Positions 22,879-34,435 of a stretch of 64,000 nt of DNA are shown one piece after another. Origin of the DNA: Liolophura sinensis (lineage: Eukaryota; Mollusca; Polyplacophora; Chitonida; Chitonidae); contig NC_088306.1 of NCBI RefSeq assembly GCF_032854445.1, forward strand, positions 12,583,386 through 12,647,385, given 5' to 3'. The notes below the pieces were generated by a model. It made no database searches, had not been told where the DNA came from, and worked only from the letters and a program-made list of their open reading frames with translations. The first letter of the stretch is position 1; each line of letters starts with the position of its first letter. A program made the position numbers and the translations under genes.

Positions 22879-24143
22879 CCAGTGAAGTGGTCAAAAATTG
22901 CAGTCAGATAACATTGGCCAGTAAAGTGGTCAAAAATTGCAGTCAGATAACATTGGCCAGTAAAGTGGTCAAAAATTGCAGTCAGATAACATTGGCCAGT
23001 AAAGTGGTCAAAAATTGCAGTCAGATAACATTGGCCAGTAAAGTGGTCAAAAATTGCAGTCAGATAACATTGGCCAGTAAAGTGGTCAAAAATTGCAGTC
23101 AGATAACATTGGCCAGTAAAGTGGTCAAAAATTGCAGTCAGATAACATTGGCCAGTAAAGTGGTCAAAAATTGCAGCCAGATAACATTGGCCAGTAAAGT
23201 GGTCAAAAATTGCAGTCAGATAACATTGGCCAGTAAAGTGGTCAAAAATTGCAGCCAGATAACATTGGTCAGTAAAGTGGTCAAAAATTGCAGTCAGATA
23301 ACATTGGTCAGTAAAGTGGTCAAAAATTGCAGTCAGATAACATTGGCCACTAAAGTGGTCAAAAATTGCAGCCAGATAACATTGGCCAGTAAAGTGGTCA
23401 AAAATTGCAGTCAGATAACATTGGCCAGTAAAGTGGTCAAAAATTGCAGCCAGATAACATTGGCCAGTAAAGTGGTCAAAAATTGCAGTCAGATAACATT
23501 GGCCAGTAAAGTGGTCAAAAATTGCAGCCAGATAACATTTGCCAGTAAAGTGGTCAAAAATTGCAGTCAGATAACATTGGCCAGTAAAGTGGTCAAAAAT
23601 TGCAGTCAGATAACATTGGCCAGTAAAGTGGTCAAAAATTGCAGCCAGATAACATTGGTCAGTAAAGTGGTCAAAAATTGCAGTCAGATAACATTGGCCA
23701 CTAAAGTGGTCAAAAATTGCAGTCAGATAACATTGGCCAGTAAGTGGTCAAAAATTGCAGTCAGATAACATTGGCCAGTAAAGTGGTCAAAAATTGCAGT
23801 CAGATAACATTGGCCAGTAAAGTGGTCAAAAATTGCAGCCAGATAACATTGGTCAGTAAAGTGGTCAAAAATTGCAGCCAGATAACATTGGTCAGTAAAG
23901 TGGTCAAAAATTGCAGCCAGATAACATTGGCCAGTAAAGTGGTCAAAAATTGCAGTCAGATGACATTGGCCAGTAAAGTGGTCAAAAATTGCAGTCAGAT
24001 AACATTGGCCAGTAAAGTGGTCAAAAATTGCAGCCAGATAACATTGGCCAGTAAAGTGGTCAAAAATTGCAGCCAGATAACATTGGCCAGTAAAGTGGTC
24101 AAAAATTGCAGGCAGATAACATTGGCCAGTAAAGTGGTCAAAT
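22879..24143. repeat. 39-bp minisatellite, about 32 near-identical units
   Basis: Each unit reads 'gccagtaaagtggtcaaaaa' + 'ttgcag(t/c)cagataacattg'. Because 39 is divisible by 3 and the unit has no stop in one frame, the plus strand shows a 302-codon frame (22860-23768) and a 133-codon frame (23744-24145). They are broken apart by a single-base deletion near 23740 (cagtaagtgg). A 13-residue repeat with no flanking coding sequence, signal peptide or splice context argues against a protein. Confidence 0.97.
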
Positions 24144-24662
24144 AATTGTAGTTAATTCACACTGGCCAGTATACAAGTGATCACACAGTTGTGGTCAGTT
24201 CACACTGGCCAGTAAAGTGATCAAACATTTCTGGTCAGTTCACACTGGCTAGTAAAGTGATCAGACATTTTTGATTAGCTCACATTGGCCAGTAAAAGTG
24301 ACCAGACGTTTGTAGTTGGTGCACATTGGCCAGTAAAAGCGATTGGACATTTGTGGTCATTTCACATTGGCCAGTATAAAAGTGATCAGACATTTCTGAT
24401 CAGTTCACATTGGCCAGTAAAGTGATCACACATTTGTGGCCAGTTCACATTGGCCAGTAAATTGATCAGGCATTTGTTGCTAGTTCATTGGCCAGTAAAG
24501 TGATCAGACATTTGTTGCTAGTTCATTGGCCAGTAAAGTGATCATACATTTGTTGCTAGTTCATTGGCCAGTAAAGTGATCAGACATTTGTTGCTGGTTC
24601 ATTGGCCAGTAAAGTGATCATACATTTGTTGCTAGTTCACATTGGCCAGTAAAGTGAACTTC
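24144..24662. repeat. Degenerate right flank of the 39-bp array
   Basis: Units drift from 'cactggccagtaaagtgatc' variants to a locally homogenised 38-bp form (ttgctagttcattggccagt + aaagtgatcagacatttg) at about 24476-24650. The shared TGGCCAGTAAAGTG core shows descent from the same unit as the main array. Confidence 0.9.
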
Positions 24663-26090
24663 AGTTACTCGTAAAGTGATTAACTAAAGATAAATAATTT
24701 AATTGTGTAGCCTAATGAATGAATAAATGAATGAATGCATGCATGAATATGGCATATATGCCACTGTGGCTTTATTGCAGGCCTGTTGTGGAGTTGATAA
24801 TTGAATCAAACATTATTTCTTCTAATCCAATTTTTTTTTTGAGCATAAAAACATTGTATTTTGATGCAGTACATTAATTTCAGACATTGATAGTTAGACA
24901 GTTTTTGAATTTTTCCTGAATTGCCTAATTGCATACATTGAATTGCACCATACCAGTTTGTGATGATAGTAAAATGGTCCAATCATACCAGTTCTGCATT
25001 TAGGCTATTAGTCCCTGTAGGTTAGGTGCATGACAACCCCTAATATGCACTGGAGAATTCATTTTGGGACCTGTAATTCATTTGTGCTAGCTAAATGTGC
25101 TTAATTTTCCCAGAAATAATTTACAGTAATTTCTCCTGGAAAGGAAGTCTATTTTAATTGCTTACTTTCTCGGAATATCTACACTGTCTTGTCTTGGTAT
25201 GTACAGCTGTTTATTGATTGAATGATATTCTGATTCATCATTCTTGACAATTCTATCCAAATATTAAGATCTGAAACAATTTGGCTGTTGGGAACTAAAT
25301 TGACAATATTCTGACAATATCTGGAAGAGACAGGCTTTCGGTTTCTCAATTACTGACAGGAATTCAATGGCAATGCAACTTTACATGCAAAGAGGGAAAA
25401 TATTTATCTATGATGAACTGGTTTACATGGAAAATTTGAATGACAAGAATTGCTAGGCTATATTCCAAGCGTAAAACTATCCTTTGCGCCTGACAGATGC
25501 GCGATATGGCTGGTCCTCTTGTCAGAGATAAGTGTAGTGTAATAGTGCATGCAGTCACGGGTAATTGTGTGGAAGAGAAAGTCGTATCTACATCACTCCC
25601 TGTTTAGGAGCATTAATACTGATTGGCTTCCTGATTAGCTATAATATTTATTGAACAACAGATGATGTCAATCTCTGTTCCCAGCCTGAATGAGTACCTT
25701 TGGAGAGTTCAATGACAAGTGCCATGTTTTAACTTCTGAAGTGTCAGAAATTACACAGGTTGTATAGCAATAAAAAGTGATAGATGCAGTGACCGTTCTG
25801 TGGGGTACACGTACATGAACCTCTGTCATGCATGATTTGCTGTAGGTCTCTTTTCTTCCCGTATTTGAACGACAAGAAAGTTGTCTTAAATGTATTTATG
25901 TCGATATTATATGCAAATAAGTTGTGCCATGTCAGGTCATACCAAAGACTTGGTACCGCTAAAACCTGTTTCATACCTCTTCAAATCCCATGAATGCTGT
26001 GACTCCTTGGTATGAAACAAGGTTCAGTTGTATCTGGTTATACGACAAACACCGCTACGGCTGTGACGAATCCTTAAGGGAAGCACACAG
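24663..26090. other. No feature supported
   Basis: Unique AT-rich sequence with a short (GAAT)n/(GCAT)n stretch near 24715-24750. Confidence 0.5.
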
Positions 26091-26172
26091 ATTTAGAGGC
26101 TGCTCGCCAATGCGATCACTGAGAGTTCAAGTCCAGCTCATGCTGGCTTCTTCTGTGATCGTATGTGGGAAA
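26091..26172 (+). mobile_element. SINE-A internal fragment
   Basis: 'ctgctcgccaatgcgatcac' + 'tgagagttcaagtccagctc' + 'atgctggcttctt' matches the B-box region of SINE-A. Both head and tail are absent, so this is a decayed remnant. Confidence 0.75.
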
Positions 26173-26174
26173 TC

Positions 26175-27164
26175 ATTGTACACACATTATGGTTTAAAGA
26201 CTCTATTGATATTAAGTATATTTGTTTGATAGTTGTCATTATAATTACAATTTACTTTTAACTAGATATAAAGATATTACATACACTTACAGATTAAAAC
26301 ATTTTATTAAAATAATATTATATATATATTTTTTTTTTTTTTGAACTGAATGATTTGTCTTAGGAGAATGTTTGTCAGTTTACATGTAAGTTAACTGAAA
26401 TTTATGCATAGAAAATTACATTTGTATTATAAATACTGCATTATTCCATGGCATTATTTTTTTGGGTCAATAAGGACCTTTCTTTTAATAGACAAACATG
26501 ATTCTGTGCCACATATACATATGGATTACCATTTCCTAGCATCAAATGCCAGCCATATAATTCACGTTATTGTTCAAATGCCTGACAGTTGTCTTGTGTC
26601 TATCCATGACCACAAGTCTATTTCGGCGGGCCATCAACCAACGACCTTTGCTTAATGAGAAAACGCGTAAATTTATTAGACTGGTTGGTGCAGTGGAGAA
26701 ATGATAGCCGTGTTAAACTAAAAACAATTGGCGTTGCGGAGCATGTATCTGTGATCCTGGGTGGAAAAATCGGTGTCGGGTGAAGGATGTGATGTAAGAT
26801 TAATGGGTCTCTTCCTCACGTTATCTTTCACTGGTCGCTGTGTTGACATTTATCGCGGCCAATCTGCCCAGTTCATTCTGCAGGTTATTCTGTGCTCCTT
26901 TCCACGTCCTGTTTACCCTGTTAGCAATCTATTGGTTGTCCTCTTAGAAAACTGGAAGGTTGTAGAAATCGAATAAAAAGCAGGCTGGGAGTATTATATA
27001 GGCGAAGGGGTTAAAAATAAAATTCTAGTTTGTGCCTTGCTTTATCTGGCTATCTGCTTTGGGGGCTAGAGCTGACAGTGCCCTGCGGTTGATGAAACCG
27101 TCTCTTAGTAAACATGTGGTGGTAATCCCCTGAAAATCTGCCGTAGTTGACAAGCAGCCTACAC
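26175..27164. other. No feature supported
   Basis: Unique sequence with a (TA)/(T) low-complexity tract at 26312-26342. Frames at 26404-26655 and 26761-26976 have no domain. Confidence 0.5.
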
Positions 27165-27465
27165 ACCAGTGGCGGAGCCAAGCCGAGAGACGCGCGGCGT
27201 GTCAGTCATCGTCGTGACGACCTCTGTAGGGATCTCATCCAATTGTTGTTTAGTACTTCATTGACATTGGACGGCTTTATAGCGTAGAGCAAGACTGTAC
27301 ATACCAAATAAAGGGTCACAGGGGGAAAACACTCGCTGATTTCCCCACCAGTCATTTATCATCCCAGGGCCAAAGAGCGCTAAGCACCTCATAGCGCAGC
27401 ATAGCGTGGCAGCGCTAGTCTCCCGCCGACGTAGCATCTCTCCGCTTTTATTACCTAACGGCATG
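27165..27465. other. CpG-rich patch
   Basis: About 22 CpG dinucleotides fall in 300 bp by eye (for example gacgcgcggcgtg, atcgtcgtgacgac, cccgccgacgtag), while neighbouring DNA is CpG-poor. A palindromic AGCGCT occurs twice (27375-27420). It could be an unmethylated regulatory or promoter patch or an ancient exon. The 68-codon minus frame across it has no domain. Confidence 0.45.
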
Positions 27466-29803
27466 GCCCTTTGACAGTACGTGTGAGTGACTGGGTGGTG
27501 AACGCAGCATGGTCTGGGTTACTACTGACCAGTAGTGGGATATCTCTACCTGAATGCTATGCTGGACGAGCACTGGGATTTGAACCATGAAAGGTAAGCT
27601 TGTAGACTCCATACATATATAGATACATGCAGACATGTAGAGGCTGGCCACTATACATACTGCATCATGCAAACCGGTAGATGTTTTTTCATGTGATTCT
27701 CTACTGAGACAGCAGTTATTGACGTTCTCTCGCTGCTATGTAGTATGCTGTAGGCCCTATTGATGGCTGGCCAGCTCTGAAAGCCAGTTTGGCAGCATGC
27801 ATTGTGCGTAGCACCTAAAGAGAGGTATACATGGGCATGTATGTTCATCATGCCATATGCTGTAGTGCCTTGAGGAAGCCCGCATGAGGCGCAGCATTCT
27901 CAGTGTAGCGTGGTCCTCCCAGATCAATTGGGTTAGGATGATCGAAGGAATAAACCAAAGCAAAGCCTCTATTTCGCGCAATGTCCACTTATCGTCTGGC
28001 AGTGCAAATAGCCATAGTATTATAAAGTCCTTAGCAGTAAGTTATTGTAATGATCGGTATGGTCCCCCAGCATTTAACAGGAATATGTATGAGGATGAGA
28101 AATTAGCTGTGTCCAAGACTACATGCATGACTGCAGCCATCGCCAGTGTTTCTGCCAAGGGTAACATTTACAGAGTTTGCAGTTGTCTGTTTTACTTTTC
28201 TCGTAACCTGGATGTTCCTGATATTTTCATGCTGTATGACAAAAATGTTTGACTTACTATTTCTTCATATTTTGCTCCAGTTAGATAACTGAAACTGTTA
28301 AAATTATTTATTAGCTTTTTAAAATTATTTCATCATACACATCTGAAACCTGGATAAAATGGGGAGTTAAATTTCATTGTCAGTTTGGATAATTGTTTCC
28401 TTGCTATATGATAAACGCATTGATTGTCTGACAGTTTATGCATGACATATTTCCTTCTGACACGTACCCTATTCTTAGGAAATAAACATTGGATATATAT
28501 AGGGAGGGAAAGTGAGAAGAAAACATGTATGAGACAGCCTGGTTTCAAAATCTGGCTAAATCTATATCAGTCAGTATTTATGGGGAAAAATGATTTTTTT
28601 TTTTTGGGATTGTGAAAAATGGATTATGATTTGACTACAGTGTTAATGCTCAAAAAGAGATCAAAAAGAAGAAAACAAAGAAAAAATCAGTAGAAAATAA
28701 AATAAAGCTGAGTTGCAGTAGTTTTCAGAAAAAGTGTGTCTGATATTACCTATGTGCAGAATGATAAACATTATATTAAGATAAATTGGTCAGCCTCACA
28801 GTTTTGATGTGACAGTTTTCATACTTGTACAATTCGCAGCCTTTTAATTGAGGCAATTAATTTAATTTAATTAATCTCTTCAAGAAGCTATCTGTTGTGA
28901 ACAAGCAGCTATGTTTAGCCTCTAGATGGACATTGTCTTGTCAGGCAGGGATTGGACCCATTTCCTATCATGTCACCTTGATGGTGACTCTTAACCTTTT
29001 GAAGGCCTTTGCCAAGGTTAAGACTCAAAATTTGCAGGTCTGGTCTGGTCTGGTCAGGTCTTCAGATGAGATGGCTGACATTGTGCAGGAGGTATGTCGT
29101 GAATATTAAAAGTCATTATATTGACGTAGGAATCTTTGCCAGTTGATATGCTGATGTGATGATTGTGACATACACTGTCTGATATTATAAACTTTGTACA
29201 TGTACCTGTATGATCTGGTCCAGATTCAAGAAGCTGAGTGGATTAAATGATGAAAAAGGGAGTATTTCAGCCATGTAAATTGTGGTGTAATGTAAAAATA
29301 TTTTTACTTATTTAAGGTAACTCTATGAATTTGTACAAAACTGTTCTTCCCCAAGGTTTCACAAACAGTATAAACAGAAGTTATGCAGGGACTAAGGACA
29401 AAGAGACAGAGCTCACTAAGAGATTGGGAGATGGCCTCAGTCATGAATATCCCTGTTTTATTAGTTTGAACGCTGCACATGTGTGTAAGAGTGTTAAGGG
29501 GACCTGCATGGTCTGTAGAGTGAACAACATTTATTCCAAGATCTTCAATCTGTACAATGAGAAAAGCACAATCTCCAAATATATTTGTCATACAAGCATT
29601 AATAGCAATGCACTTAATGCATCATAAGCCTTGATGTACCTTAATGGTGGGATTAGAATTTTTCTTCTGAAGGAATAAATGGTGCCACTTTCATTTCAGT
29701 AATGATAGAGAATTCCGTTACCCTGCATCCAGCACTGACATGCCATTTTTGAGATACTTAGCCCTGCAAATAGGAACTGAATATGCATATTTTGATGGCA
29801 ACT
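27466..29803. other. No gene supported
   Basis: Unique sequence. The longest frames (122 codons at 27884-28252 plus; 100 codons at 29325-29627 plus; 95 codons at 29304-29591 minus) have no recognisable domain, and the last two overlap on opposite strands. A short 'ggtctggtctggtct' repeat lies at 29036-29060. Confidence 0.45.
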
Positions 29804-29804
29804 T

Positions 29805-30177
29805 TGGTGGCCTAATGGTTAGAGTGTTCGCCGCCAAGTCAGGAGTCTTCGGTTCAAATCCGGTTAGGGTCGTACCAAAGACTTTAAAGAGGGTACTTTT
29901 TACTCCATCTCTTGGTTGCAAGGAATGGTTGGAGCAAGGAAACAGGACTGGTAGGTCCAGTGTCAGTATAATGTGGCTGGTCCAGGTATCATGTTTGGTG
30001 TCTTCAGCATGATACTTCCGTGCTGACAGCTCTTTGGTGACATGGACACCCTGCCACAAGAAAACACAGTATACACAGTGTACACGCACCCAAGGACTCC
30101 TCATCCTCATATGAGTGAAAACTGTGAGTGGCATGAATTAAGTATGATGTAAAATGCAAGCATACATACATACATAT
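29805..30177 (+). mobile_element. SINE-C copy, full length
   Basis: The tRNA-like head has an A-box-like 'ggcctaatggttagagtg' and a good B-box, GGTTCAAATCC (29852-29862). Then follow 'cgtaccaaagactttaaaga', 'gtgtcagtataatgtggctg', 'ggtgtcttcagcatgatact', 'ccctgccacaagaaaacaca' and the tail 'gttaagta'-like domain ending in (CATA)n. A 138-codon minus frame and a 90-codon plus frame across it are translated SINE. Confidence 0.94.
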
Positions 30178-30179
30178 AC

Positions 30180-30915
30180 CCATGTCTTGTTGAACACAGA
30201 GCAGCAGTGTGAACATACCGTATTTAGCTTCGTAAGCAGTCTTGATTTTGGCTGAACTCCAGCCCCAAACACTAAAGCTGAAATTGAAGGTATGGACGTC
30301 TATGCCAAGGTGACTGGATGGAGCTTTTCATTATTTCCCTATAAATAGCTTATTTGTTTTGATTATATTTTGGATGCTAATTTCGGAAAATACATTGGTT
30401 TGCCGGCAAATGTGTGTAACGCACACACAGAAGCGGTATTAGCTATGGTAAAAGTTGCAACATAATGTCATTAAAATCACTTTAACCAGTTAGCTGGAAC
30501 ACAAATGTGGAAAAGACATCATAATTGGCTCAAATAGTTTATATAGTGCTGGCTGACTAATACTATCTGGCTCATGACCAAAGAGGTCACTTGTTCAAAT
30601 CCACAGCAAGGTTTTTGATTTGACTTCATTTTAGGTTGAAAAAGTCGTGAAAGTCAGTGATTTATAAAATCTGAAACATGCACAAATTTGGAACTGTTTA
30701 TTGCATATGTGTATGCATTCTTATATTCTAAACAATGTCTAGATTCAAAATGGTGCGAGATGTAGTACAATTTAGTTTATAGATGCAGGACAAAGCAGCA
30801 GTATCTGCTTGCATAACCCGTGGGTGTGGGTTCATTCCGTGACTTGCACGTGTAGAGATATGGATTTCCCCGCTCTCACCATAACCAGTGTAGATGATAA
30901 TAAGCCATTGACAGT
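30180..30915. other. No feature supported
   Basis: Unique AT-rich sequence. The phrase 'ctcatgaccaaagaggtcac' + 'ttgttcaaatccac' near 30572-30604 resembles a worn tRNA-like SINE head, too short to call. Confidence 0.5.
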
Positions 30916-30917
30916 GC

Positions 30918-31050
30918 CTGCATAGCCATTTGCACAGTCTTACAATGTAAGCCATTTACACAATCTTACAATGTTAGCCATTTACACAATCTTACAATGT
31001 TAGCCATTTGCACAGTCTTACAATGTAAGCCATTTGCACAATCTTACATC
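30918..31050. repeat. 26-bp tandem repeat, 5 copies
   Basis: Units of 'acaatgttagccatttacac' + 'aatctt' follow one another and stop just before the 30-bp array that begins at 31069. Confidence 0.9.
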
Positions 31051-31068
31051 TGTTGATGACCATTTATA

Positions 31069-31455
31069 GCTTGTCAGGTAACTTGTCAGGTACATGTAGC
31101 TTGTCAGGTAACTTGTCAGGTACATGGAGCTTGTCAGGTAACTTGTCAGGTACATGTAGCTTGTCAGGTAACTTGTCAGGTACATGTAGCTTGTCAGGTA
31201 ACTTGTCAGGTACATGTAGCTTGTCAGGTAACTTGTCAGGTACATGTAGCTTGTCAGGTAACTTGTCAGGTACATGGAGCTTGTCAGGTTACTTGTCAGG
31301 TACATGTAGCTTGTCAGGTAACTTGTCAGGCACATGGATCTTGTCAGGTCAGGTTACTTGTCAGGTACATGTTGCTTGTCAGGTAACTTGTCAGGTACAT
31401 GTTACTTGTCAGGTAACTTGTCAGGTAACTTGTCAGGTAACTTGTCAGCTAAATT
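31069..31455. repeat. 30-bp minisatellite, about 12 units
   Basis: The unit is 'agcttgtcaggtaacttgtc' + 'aggtacatg(t/g)', itself an approximate dimer of 'cttgtcaggta'. At the right end (31350-31450) it breaks down into the shorter monomer. The 142-codon plus frame and 105-codon minus frame exist only because the period is divisible by 3. Confidence 0.95.
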
Positions 31456-32415
31456 GTCAAAGGTTTAATGATTTACCTTAGGCATTTGTTTCCTCTAACC
31501 ATGAAAGCTGACAGTCATGAAGTGAAAAATTCATGAGTATGACATTAAAAAACAGATCACACACTGGAAGCTGTTTATCTTCAGTACCCCAAGTTGTTGG
31601 AACTGAAGATGGAGACATTAAGGAATCCTTCCAGGGTGGCATCAGTTGTCTGACAGAGTGTCACGTGAATGTCACCATCAGTCGTGGATTGGAACAGCCA
31701 TTTAACATGTATTGACAGTTAACATTATTCTAGCTTTGTGTACTGTAAGGACATTTAAAGGGTCAGACCAAAAAAAAAAAGAAATTGAACAAGTAACTGC
31801 CCTTTGAATAAGTTTACATGTACATGTACATGTATATGTAGTTCTTTTTTAGAATTTTTTGGAATGAATTATCTTCTGGTTCGGACATATTTTAGTAAAG
31901 GTCATTAAAGATTTACATCTTTTGAATTGAACAAGACAGTTTTAACATGTGAATACTTTCATATGTTAAAACTCATTATATATATATCACTGAAATTTTT
32001 AACCCTCAAAATTACGATATGCTAATGAAACCTTGTCAAGGAGAGTACATAGAGGTTCGTTGTTGTGTAATATATTTTTAACCAAAATGTATCTCATCAT
32101 AGAATAATTTAATGGTACATTTGCACGTGTAAGTATGCCTGATGGCAAACAACAATCAGATAATTACATAACATTGTACGTGTATGTATAAGTACGTGTA
32201 TCCACCATGCATGTTTGACAGTTAAGTACATTAACTAACACATTGTTTAACACAGGGTGAAGTCACAGAGAAAATGCCTGGTTGGGGTTGAGAGACTGAG
32301 GCTGCTGAATTCAGGCTGGCTGTTTAACGGAGATGTCTGCTAGAGCAGGTTAGCCTTTGTGCAAATCATTAAAATGTGCATGTACAAGTATGAATGTACC
32401 GCTGTATTTAAACAT
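31456..32415. other. No feature supported
   Basis: Unique AT-rich sequence with a short (ACATGT) tract at 31817-31840. Confidence 0.5.
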
Positions 32416-32715
32416 GCACGTGCATACCTTTGTAACATGTACATGTATACCTTTGTAAGACTTTGTAACATGTACATATATGCCTTTGTAACATGTACAT
32501 GTATACCTTTGTAACACTTTGTAACATGTACATGTATACCTTTGTAACATGTACATGTATACCTTTGTAACACTTTGTAACATGTACATGTATGCCTTTG
32601 TAACCTGTACATGTATACCTTTGTAACCTGTACATGTATACCTTTGTAACATGTACGAATATACCTTTGTAAAATGTACATGAATATCTAATTGTAACGT
32701 GTATATGTATACCTG
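32416..32715. repeat. 23-bp minisatellite (tttgtaacatgtacatgtatacc)-like
   Basis: Units of about 23 bp alternate with 10-bp partial units (tttgtaacac), giving roughly 12 irregular copies that fade at 32650-32715. ACATGT palindromes recur in each. Overlapping minus-strand frames of 75-167 codons in several frames are artefacts. Confidence 0.93.
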
Positions 32716-32733
32716 ATTGTAAAATGTATTTAA

Positions 32734-33080
32734 AGGCCCCAGTGGTTCAGCTGATAGAGTGTTCATGTTGGGGTCAGTAGATCCAGGCTCAATCCTAGAC
32801 CTGGTCACACCAAAGACCTTTAAAGAGGAAGTTTCAGATTCCTTGCTTGACATTCAGCATTAAGGGAATAGTGCAACAACTGGTCAACCAGTATCATTAT
32901 GATGGCTCGGGTGGGGCACCTTACTTGCCTTTGGTAAATCTTCCTAGTGAAGCAGTACTAGATAAAAGAGGGGGTGGAAATCCGTCCTGCAAAAAGAAGG
33001 CACATGACATGCACTCTGTGGACTCCCACATCATTATATGACTGAAAAGTTGTTAAGTACGACCCTAAGCACCTAATTAC
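32734..33080 (+). mobile_element. SINE-B copy, full length, diverged
   Basis: The head 'ggccccagtggttcagctga' (A-box-like) and 'ccaggctcaatcctag' (B-box-like) are followed by the usual SINE-B body ('ttccttgcttgacattcagc', 'gcagtactagataaaagagg', 'ggtggaaatccgtcctgc') and the tail 'atgactgaaaagttgttaag' + 'tacgaccctaagcac'. Substitutions throughout make it older than the copy at 57296. Confidence 0.93.
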
Positions 33081-33461
33081 CCTGTAAAATTAAAACGTAC
33101 CTTTGCAAAATGTACAAGTAACATGTACATCCAATAAGATGTTTCACCCAAACATAGGGAATATTTGAATGTGAAACAACATTGTGGTTCTTTCCCACAA
33201 AATGGTCATGGAGTCGGCATAGCCTATGATTATTTGATGTAACAGCTTAGGTTTTATTCAAATATTTTCACCTGCTCCCTCAATATCTTTGATATTGCTC
33301 TGGAGTCCTTGTTTACACCATTGTATCTATATTTTATAGTACACGAATGTCAGTTTGGTTCATTGATTAGGGGAATTGCTTAATTGCAATGATTCGATGA
33401 AAAAAGTGTGAAGGTCTGAATTGGTATTAAATACATGATCATGTAGGTTTCAAATAGGTAG

Positions 33462-33780
33462 GGGCTTCTGTGGGCGAAGGGGTTGGCATGCCAGTGTGGC
33501 ACAATGGCCTATGAGCCTCTCATCAATGCAGTCGCTGTGAGTTCAAGTCAAGCAAGTGGGAAAGTCTGGCAGCACGTGGGAAGGTTTGCCAGCACCTGGG
33601 AAGGTCTGTCAGCACCTGGGAAGGTTTGCCAGCACCTGGGAAATTCTGTCAGCACACTGTGGATGGCTGTGGGCTTTCTCCTGGCTCTGCCCAGTTTCCT
33701 CCCACCATAATGCTGACTGTTGTCGTACAATGGAAATATTCTTGAATATGATGGTAAAAACCAATCAGATAAATAAATCA
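33462..33780 (+). mobile_element. SINE-A copy with an internal 20-bp expansion
   Basis: Head ('ggggcttctgtgggcgaagg'), B-box region ('gtcgctgtgagttcaagtca'), core and tail ('tcttgaatatgatggtaaaa') are in order. Between the B-box region and the core, a 20-bp segment has been amplified five times (33551-33655), lengthening the element. The plus and minus frames over it are artefacts. Confidence 0.92.
33551..33655. repeat. 20-bp tandem repeat inside SINE-A, 5 units
   Basis: Units start at 33551, 33571, 33591, 33611 and 33631 and read agcacctgggaaggtctgtc with a few changes. A normal SINE-A has one such segment (near 'gtgggaaggtctgccagcaa'), so this is local amplification after insertion. Confidence 0.95.
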
Positions 33781-33837
33781 ACCAAACGGGACATTTTTGG
33801 AGAGACAAGTGGCATTTGCCAATAATATGTAAGGATC

Positions 33838-33883
33838 CACCCCCCTCCCCGTCTCCCTCGCCTTCCCCTTCCCCCTCCCTACA
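33838..33883. repeat. C-rich tract (G-rich on the minus strand)
   Basis: An almost pure pyrimidine run (cccccctccccgtctccctc...cctccct). The minus strand has at least four G-runs of three or more, so a G-quadruplex or triplex is possible in principle. Confidence 0.75.
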
Positions 33884-34435
33884 CTGAAGATTGTGGATGA
33901 CCATTGAAACATGCGTTAGTGATATTATTAAATGTGGCTGAAATTTGCAGTTGTTGAAACTTGTATTGTGTGTGGAATATGGAAGTTCATTGCAACAATT
34001 GTTAGAAGGGTATCCAAAAATTCAGCAATTTTTGAAATATGGGAAGGAAAAATGTAGAAAGGTAAAAAAAAAAAAAAAATCATTACAAAATGGATGACTG
34101 TTAAAGTCTGTCCACTGTGGTCAAGAAGATTATAAAGAGTGAGATAGACCTTTTGATGTCCAAAAGCCATTTGAGCCATTTAAAAGCTTTGATGTATACA
34201 TGTATTTTCAGTGGTAAGTAGTTACAAGAAGAAGAAAAAAAGTTTCCAATGTAAGAAGTGTAGGGGTACTTTTGCTCAAAGGACACATAAAACCTTTGTT
34301 TTTTATTTATTAATATGCAGTTTAGGATGTGTTCTGCTGCATAAAAGAATAGATAAAGCTTCTCAGCTCTTTGCTTGGGGGCATAAAACTGGCTTAATTT
34401 AAATTAAACTACAGTTTTCCTAAGGGGACATGAGT
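33884..34435. other. No feature supported
   Basis: Unique AT-rich sequence with an A-run near 34064-34079. Confidence 0.5.

Noticed and set aside
22860-23768. 302-codon open frame
   Set aside because: It is a 13-residue peptide repeated by the 39-bp minisatellite, with no flanking coding sequence; a one-base deletion inside the same array ends it.
22879-24143. CRISPR array
   Set aside because: Tandem 39-bp units without spacers.
29718-30134. 138-codon minus frame with Cys-rich stretch
   Set aside because: It is translated SINE-C; the same Cys-rich peptide appears at the SINE-C copies at 9858 and 48237.
31018-31481. 142-codon plus and 105-codon minus frames
   Set aside because: Both are translations of the 30-bp array in opposite directions.
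32340-32853. 113-, 167- and 75-codon minus frames
   Set aside because: Three phases of one 23-bp repeat, plus the head of a SINE-B at one end.
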